From Salinarimonas sp052380005 (GTDB lineage: Bacteria; Pseudomonadota; Alphaproteobacteria; Rhizobiales; Beijerinckiaceae), in the NCBI GenBank assembly GCA_052380005.1, contig JBQTCJ010000021.1: a DNA stretch of 64,000 nucleotides; one strand, written 5' to 3'. Under the pieces are notes generated by a model, which saw only the letters and a list, made by a program, of their open reading frames with translations, did no database searches and had not been told where the DNA came from. This document shows, piece after piece, positions 59,160-64,000 of this stretch. Position 1 is the first letter of the stretch; each line of letters begins with the position of its first letter. A program made the position numbers and the translations under genes.

Positions 59160-60392
59160 ATGTTCGCGCCACCGACCCGCGCCGAGGGCCTCGCCCGCCT
59201 CGCCCGCTTCGTGCCGCGGGCGGGGAGCGCCTATGCCGCGAGCCGCAGCGAGGATCGCGGCCCGCGCGACCGCGGAAACGTGTCGACGCTCTCCCCGTTC
59301 GTGCGCCATCGCCTCGTGAGCGAGCGCGAGGTGCTGGCGGCGGTGCTCGCGGAGCACGATCTCGAGGCGGCCGAGAAGTTCGTGCAGGAGGTGCTCTGGC
59401 GCACCTACTGGAAGGGCTGGCTGGAGCAGCGCCCGGCGATGTGGGAGCGCTACCTCGCGCGGCTCGCCGCCGACCTGCGGGCGCTGGAGACGGACCTGTC
59501 GCTGCGCCGGCGCGTCGAGGAGGCGACCGCGGGGCGCACCGGCATCGCCGGCTTCGACGACTGGGCCCGCGAGCTCGCGGAGACCGGGTATCTCCACAAC
59601 CACGCGCGGATGTGGTTCTCCTCGATCTGGATCTTCACCCTGCGCCTGCCATGGGCGCTGGGGGCGGACTTCTTCCTGCGCCATCTCCTCGACGGCGATC
59701 CCGCCTCGAACACGCTCTCCTGGCGCTGGACGGCGGGGCTGCAGACGCCGGGAAAGACCTATCTCGCGCGGGCCGACAACATCGCCCGCTTCACCAACGG
59801 CCGCTTCGCGCCCGACTGTCTCTCGCGCGACGCCGAGCCGCTCTGCGAGCCGCCGCCGCCCCCGCCCGCGGGCGTGCCGCCTGCCGACAGGCCGCGCGCG
59901 GTCGACGCCGCGCTCCTCGTCACCGAGGAGGACATGACGCCGGAGCACTGGGAGATCGGGCCGGTGCGGCCCAAGGCGGTCCTCGTCGGCCATGCGACGG
60001 CGGCGCGCTCGCCGCTGTCGACGTCGACGGCGGTGCTCGCCTTCGCCCGCGGCGCGGCCGCGGATGCGGCGGAGCGGGCGGCGGATCACTTCGGCGTGCC
60101 CGCGCACACCGTCTCGCTGGCGCCACAGGCGCTCACCGACGCCGCACGGGCGCTGCGCGTCGGTGCGCTGGTGACCGCCTGGGCCCCCGTCGGCCCCGCG
60201 GCGCAGGCGCTGGCCCGGGCCGAGGCGTCGCTGGCGGATGCCGGCGTCGCGCTCCTGCGGCTGCGCCGCTCCCTCGATGATCGTGCCTGGCCCCACGCCA
60301 CCCGCGGCTTCTTCGCCTTCCGCAAGGCGATCCCCGATCTCCTCGCTGCGGAGGGGCTGATTCCGCCCGCCGCCGCCCGCGGCCCGCGGTGA
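59160..60392 (+). CDS. Photolyase/cryptochrome-like flavoprotein with swapped domains
   Basis: 410-aa protein that starts directly with the helical FAD-binding domain of the photolyase/cryptochrome family: LSPFVRHRLVSEREVL, EKFVQEVLWRTYWKGWLE, ETGYLHNHARMWFSSIW, LGADFFLRHLLDGDPASNTLSWRW and AGLQTPGKTYLA. The usual N-terminal alpha/beta domain is missing there. Instead residues about 240-400 look like that domain (ALRVGALVTAWAPVGPAAQALA, LDDRAWPHATRGFFAFRKAIP). The order is thus circularly permuted relative to standard photolyases. Function (repair, or blue-light sensing) is open. Confidence 0.75.
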   Translation: MFAPPTRAEGLARLARFVPRAGSAYAASRSEDRGPRDRGNVSTLSPFVRHRLVSEREVLAAVLAEHDLEAAEKFVQEVLWRTYWKGWLEQRPAMWERYLARLAADLRALETDLSLRRRVEEATAGRTGIAGFDDWARELAETGYLHNHARMWFSSIWIFTLRLPWALGADFFLRHLLDGDPASNTLSWRWTAGLQTPGKTYLARADNIARFTNGRFAPDCLSRDAEPLCEPPPPPPAGVPPADRPRAVDAALLVTEEDMTPEHWEIGPVRPKAVLVGHATAARSPLSTSTAVLAFARGAAADAAERAADHFGVPAHTVSLAPQALTDAARALRVGALVTAWAPVGPAAQALARAEASLADAGVALLRLRRSLDDRAWPHATRGFFAFRKAIPDLLAAEGLIPPAAARGPR

Positions 60393-60409
60393 GGGTCACG
60401 GGCGCGGCT

Positions 60410-62539
60410 TCACAGGCTCATCGCCACGCGCATCCCCTCCAGCATGGCCGCATGCATGTTGCGCGAGGCGACCGCGTCGCCGATGCGGGCGAGGACGAAG
60501 CGCCCGGACGGGTTCTCGATCGGGAAGTCGAAGCGGTCCTCCCCGATGCGGTCGAGGCCGAGGACGCCGGCGTTCGACGCGTGCGGCACCAGCGCCCGCC
60601 AGATCTCGTCGAGGGGCACGGTGCCGTTCTCGACGACGAGCCCGGCGGCCTCGATCGGCTCCGGCTCCCCGGTGAGCGTGTTCTCGAGCCGAAGGCCGAG
60701 CCCGTTGCCCCGCGCGCGCTCTTGCGGCTCCACCCCGACGAGCGCGCGGTTCGGCACGAAGACGACGCCGAGCCGGAAGAGCGCGCGCAGCGCCACGGCG
60801 CGGGTGGTGGGTCCGAGGTCCTGGAGCGGCATCTCGTCGGGCGTGACGAAGATCACGCGCGCGCCGGCCCGCGCCCCCGGCTGCGAGACGATCTTGCGCG
60901 CGGCGACCTCCGCCGCCGCGGCGGCGGCGTGGCCCCCGATCTCGTCGTAGACGACGAGCGTGCCCTCCGGCCGCACCGCGCCGCCGAGCAAGTCGTGCAC
61001 GCTGTCGATCCGCTCCGCCCCGGGCACGTCCGGGATCGCCGGCAGACCGCCGGTGGCGAGGACGACGACGTCGGCCTGCGCCGCGAGCACGTCCTCGGCC
61101 TCCAGATACGACTCGAAGCGCACGTCGACGCCCGTGCGGACGACCTCGTCCACCAGCCACTCGACGACGCCGAGGGTCTGGCGCCGCACCGTCCCGGCGC
61201 CCGCCAGCAGGAGCTGGCCGCCGAGCCGCGCGGTCGCCTCGTGCAAGGTCACTGCGTGGCCGCGCAGCGCCGCGACGCGCGCCGCCTCGAGCCCGCCCGG
61301 CCCGCCGCCTACGACGAGGACGCGCTTTCTCGCGCCGTCCGTCGGGGGGATCACGTGGGGAAGCGTCAGTTCCCGGCCCGTCGCGACGTTGTGGCCGCAC
61401 ACCGCCGCCTTGCCCTGGTTCACCCGGTCGACGCAGTAGCCGAGCCCCACGCAGGGGCGGATGCGGTCCTCCTCCCCGCGCGCGAGCTTCGCCACGAGAT
61501 GCGGATCGGCCATGTGGGCGCGGGTCATGCCGACCATGTCGACGAGCCCCTCGGCCAGGCCGTATCGCGCGGTGGCGAGGTCGGCGACGCCGCCGGCGGC
61601 GAAGACCGGCACGCGAGCGGCCGCGCGGATGCGCCCGGCGGCGGCGAGGTGGCCGACCTCGCCCATGCCCATCGGCGGCACCCATTCGGCGAGCCCGAGA
61701 TTGTCGTAGGGCGCACCTGCGACGACGTTGAGGAAGTCGATGGCCCCCGAGCCCGCGAGCGCCCGCGCGATCGCCACGCAGTCCTCCGCGGACAGCCCGC
61801 CGCCGCGATGCTCGTCGCCCGGGATGCGCAGGCCGAGCGCCGGTTCCGGGCCGATCGCGTCGCGCACGCCACGCACGATGTCGAGCACCGCCACGAGCCG
61901 CTGCTCCAGAGGGCCGCCGAGCGCGTCCTCGCGGCGGTTGGCGTGCGGGGTCAGCAGCTGGCCGAGGAGATGGCCGTGGGCCAGGAGCTCGATGCCGTCG
62001 AAGCCCGCCGCGACGCAGCGCCGGGCGGCGCGGGCGAAGTCGCGGCGGATGCGGCCGAGGTCTGCGGGCTCGAGCGCCTTCGGGATCGCCCGATGGGCGC
62101 GCTCGCGCAGCGGCGAGGGCGCGACGACGGGGAGCCAGGCGCCGTCGTCCCACAGTGTCCGGCGTCCCATGTGCGTGAGCTGGCACATCACGGCGGCGCC
62201 GTGTGCCTTCACGCCGTCCGTCAGCGCCCGGAACCAGGGCAGGATCGAATCGTCCCCCGCGTAGAGCTGGCCGAACACCGAGGGGCTGTCGACGGAGACG
62301 TTGGTCGAGCCGCCGATCATGGTGAGCGCGAGCCCGCCCTTCGCCTTCTCGACGTGGTAGGCGGCATAGCGCTCCCGCGGGTGTCCGCCCTCGGCGAAGG
62401 CGGGCGCGTGCGCGGTCGAGAGGATGCGGTTGCGCAGCCGCAGCCGCCCGATGGTGACGGGCGAGAGCAGCGGGTCGACCCGCCCGCCGTCCCCCGCCGC
62501 GGCGCCCCTCGCATCCCCTCCGGTCTCGTCCGTGCTCAT
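60410..62539 (-). CDS. FMN/Fe-S/FAD oxidoreductase (2,4-dienoyl-CoA reductase/TMADH type)
   Basis: 709-aa flavoprotein. An Old-Yellow-Enzyme barrel (about 24-350) has VTIGRLRLRNRILSTAHAP, FDGIELLAHGHLLGQLLTP and DMVGMTRAHMADPHLVAK. A 4Fe-4S motif follows (RPCVGLGYCVDRVNQGKAAVC), then an FAD/NAD domain with VLVVGGGPGGLEAARVAALRG. This is the architecture of FadH, trimethylamine dehydrogenase and related enzymes. Substrate is uncertain. ATG 62539 lies 14 bp after the upstream hydrolase gene, so both share a transcript. Confidence 0.88.
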   Translation of the reverse strand: MSTDETGGDARGAAAGDGGRVDPLLSPVTIGRLRLRNRILSTAHAPAFAEGGHPRERYAAYHVEKAKGGLALTMIGGSTNVSVDSPSVFGQLYAGDDSILPWFRALTDGVKAHGAAVMCQLTHMGRRTLWDDGAWLPVVAPSPLRERAHRAIPKALEPADLGRIRRDFARAARRCVAAGFDGIELLAHGHLLGQLLTPHANRREDALGGPLEQRLVAVLDIVRGVRDAIGPEPALGLRIPGDEHRGGGLSAEDCVAIARALAGSGAIDFLNVVAGAPYDNLGLAEWVPPMGMGEVGHLAAAGRIRAAARVPVFAAGGVADLATARYGLAEGLVDMVGMTRAHMADPHLVAKLARGEEDRIRPCVGLGYCVDRVNQGKAAVCGHNVATGRELTLPHVIPPTDGARKRVLVVGGGPGGLEAARVAALRGHAVTLHEATARLGGQLLLAGAGTVRRQTLGVVEWLVDEVVRTGVDVRFESYLEAEDVLAAQADVVVLATGGLPAIPDVPGAERIDSVHDLLGGAVRPEGTLVVYDEIGGHAAAAAAEVAARKIVSQPGARAGARVIFVTPDEMPLQDLGPTTRAVALRALFRLGVVFVPNRALVGVEPQERARGNGLGLRLENTLTGEPEPIEAAGLVVENGTVPLDEIWRALVPHASNAGVLGLDRIGEDRFDFPIENPSGRFVLARIGDAVASRNMHAAMLEGMRVAMSL

Positions 62540-62553
62540 GGTCGTCGCTCCGG

Positions 62554-63420
62554 TCACGGCTCTCGTCGGGCCGCCGCGCCGAGGACGGCGGCGACCACGC
62601 TCTCGGGCGCGTCCTCCTGGACGAGGTGCCCGGCCTCCGGCACCGGCACGAGCCGCGCGCCGGGGATCATCCTCGCGAGCCGCTCCCCCTGCGAGACGGG
62701 GATCCACGCGTCCCTCTCGCCCCACAGCAGGGTGACCGGCATGTCGAGCGCGCCGAGCCGCGGCTCGATCGCGTCCGTGAAGCGCTGGTCCATCTGCGCG
62801 ATCTGGGCGTAGAACGCCGCCTTCCCCACCGCGCCGAGCCAGGGCCGCATGTGCACGGCGCGCGCCTCCGCGCTCAGAGGCCGATGCGCCGCGCCCGCGA
62901 TGTAGGCCTCCAGCATGGCCTCGTGCGCATAGTCCGGCAACCCCGAGAAGGCTTCTTCATGGGACCGCACGTGCTGGACGAAAGGCGAGCCCCACGGCGC
63001 GATCGCCACGGGGTCGACCAGCGTCAGGCGCGCGACGGGAAGCCCGTCGAGCAGGATCGCCCGCAGCACCGTCGCGCCGCCGAAATCGTGGGCGAGCACC
63101 TCGGGCCGCTCCAGGCCCCAGTGCTTCACCAGCGCGGCGAGGAGCCCGTTCTGCACGCCGAGCGACACGTCCGCGCCCGGCACCATCGCCGATCGGCCGT
63201 AGCCCAGGAGGTCGAACCAGTACACGCGCCGATCACGCGCGAGCCAGGGTGCGATCCGCCGCCACACCTGCGAGGAGAACGGCGTGCCGTGCACGAGGAC
63301 GAGCGGCGGACGTTCACCGGCATCGTCCCCGGCGCTGCCCCAGGCGACCGGCCGGCCGTCGTGGACGAATCGATGTGGCGTCGCGAGCTCCGACGGGAAT
63401 GCGTGCTCGAGGGCGTCCAT
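62554..63420 (-). CDS. Alpha/beta hydrolase (haloalkane-dehalogenase/epoxide-hydrolase-like)
   Basis: 288-aa alpha/beta hydrolase. The oxyanion segment is LVLVHGTPFSSQVWRRI, the nucleophile elbow AHDFGGATV carries Asp rather than Ser, the acid region is TLLWGERDAWIP and the catalytic His is in EAGHLVQED. An Asp nucleophile is typical of haloalkane dehalogenases and epoxide hydrolases. ATG 63420 follows GGAGGAGGAG. It leads an operon with the FMN/Fe-S oxidoreductase and faces a LysR gene that may regulate it. Confidence 0.85.
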   Translation of the reverse strand: MDALEHAFPSELATPHRFVHDGRPVAWGSAGDDAGERPPLVLVHGTPFSSQVWRRIAPWLARDRRVYWFDLLGYGRSAMVPGADVSLGVQNGLLAALVKHWGLERPEVLAHDFGGATVLRAILLDGLPVARLTLVDPVAIAPWGSPFVQHVRSHEEAFSGLPDYAHEAMLEAYIAGAAHRPLSAEARAVHMRPWLGAVGKAAFYAQIAQMDQRFTDAIEPRLGALDMPVTLLWGERDAWIPVSQGERLARMIPGARLVPVPEAGHLVQEDAPESVVAAVLGAAARREP

Positions 63421-63679
63421 GGGCTCCTCCTCCTTTCGGCAGGCGTCGGCGCGGGGCGCGCGATCCCGGGCGCCGAGCCGGAGGGGGCCGGCCCAATCGA
63501 CCCCGGGATCGCCGGAACGGGCGTCCGCCGCGGCCGACCGCCGACGACTCGTTGCCCCAAGCGCCCGCGGCGCACCGTCTCGCGCGAACATCCGTTCCTT
63601 CGTTGACAGATATACGCGCAGCAGCCACTCCTGTAGCGAAACCTCGTCACCGCTGCGTACGCCGGGGGGAAACGCGAGC

Positions 63680-64000
63680 ATGGGAAATGCGGAGCCCTCC
63701 TCCGCCGTCCGGCAGATCCTGCGCTCGGACGCGATGCGGGTGGCGCTCGCCGTGGTCGAGCTCGGCTCGGTGCGCCGCGCCGCGGCCGCGCTGTCGATGA
63801 CGCCCTCGGCGGTCAGCAAGCAGCTCGTGCGTATCGAGCGCCAGCTCGGCCGCGCGCTCTTCGTGCGCACCCGCGACGGCATGCGGGCGAACGGCGAGGG
63901 CCTGGCGCTGGCGAGCTACGCCCGGCGCTTCCTCGCCCTCGTCGCCGAGGTGGGCGAGCGCTTCGAGACGGACTTCGCCTCCGCGCGCGTGCGCCTCGGC
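63680..64000 (+). CDS. LysR-family regulator, 5' part only
   Basis: The first 107 codons of a LysR-type transcriptional regulator; the gene runs off the window. The winged helix is clear: VALAVVELGSVRRAAAALSMTPSAVSKQLVRIERQLGRALFVRTRDGM. It is divergent from the hydrolase/oxidoreductase operon, the usual place for a LysR controlling its neighbours. TTGACA at 63603-63608 could be its -35 element; no clear -10 is seen. The 259-bp gap should hold its operator. Confidence 0.88.
   Translation, partial: MGNAEPSSAVRQILRSDAMRVALAVVELGSVRRAAAALSMTPSAVSKQLVRIERQLGRALFVRTRDGMRANGEGLALASYARRFLALVAEVGERFETDFASARVRLG

Noticed and set aside
60396..62186. Overlapping minus-strand frame in the FMN/Fe-S oxidoreductase region
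   Set aside because: A different frame of the same gene; Arg/Ala-rich with no motif.

Overview
The window is a very GC-rich (roughly 70% or more by eye), densely packed chromosomal segment from an alphaproteobacterium, most likely of the order Hyphomicrobiales (Rhizobiales). The evidence is the gene order rsmG-parA-parB / leuS-lptE-holA, and rho-hemJ-hemE facing ppsR-maf-aroE-coaE-dnaQ, together with DivL, MmcB, DUF6894, a TsaE-phosphotransferase fusion and typical alphaproteobacterial LptE and HolA. The genus cannot be named from sequence alone. No rRNA, tRNA, CRISPR array or insertion sequence was seen.

Origin-proximal core (1-24 kb). A parS site lies inside rsmG, next to parA and parB. 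The 420-bp gap between the divergent hemE and ppsR genes (18693-19112) has the features of the chromosomal replication origin. It has a perfect DnaA box, three more TCCACA cores in the same orientation, a perfect CtrA box (TTAA-N7-TTAA), five GANTC sites and an AT-rich stretch. Between holA and rho sits an accessory block: a NitT/TauT-type ABC transporter, a cytosine-deaminase-like amidohydrolase, a GlcD-like flavoprotein and two paralogous NQO-type flavodoxins. Directly after dnaQ comes a probable Panacea (SocA-like) antitoxin with a small partner.

Cell-cycle, envelope and signalling section (24-35 kb). This holds a DEAD-box helicase with a Gly/Lys-rich tail, a methyltransferase, HemW, and a DivL homologue whose phospho-acceptor His is replaced by Tyr. 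A perfect CtrA box and four GANTC sites precede divL. Next come a TsaE-AmgK fusion with MurU (tRNA t6A and muropeptide recycling) and a diguanylate cyclase with a receiver domain that has lost its phospho-acceptor Asp.

Likely defence-related stretch (34.8-43.3 kb). Among ordinary genes lie an anti-phage dCTP-deaminase homologue, a two-gene operon of a pentapeptide-repeat protein and a SLOG-domain membrane protein, and a protein joining a deoxyribosyltransferase/TIR-like domain to a PLD-like domain. The SLOG/pentapeptide operon is the best candidate here for an undescribed system.

Right side (43.4-64 kb). purH is followed by a complete branched-chain-type ABC transporter (livG, livF, binding protein, livH, livM). 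Then come an MscS channel, two TadE/TadG-like pilus-associated proteins, a family-4-like uracil-DNA glycosylase overlapping mmcB, and leuB. A second probable toxin-antitoxin pair (MerR-DUF433 with DUF5615) follows; its toxin seems to start at CTG. The window ends with an SDR, a photolyase-like protein with swapped domain order, an alpha/beta hydrolase with an FMN/Fe-S oxidoreductase, and the start of a LysR regulator.
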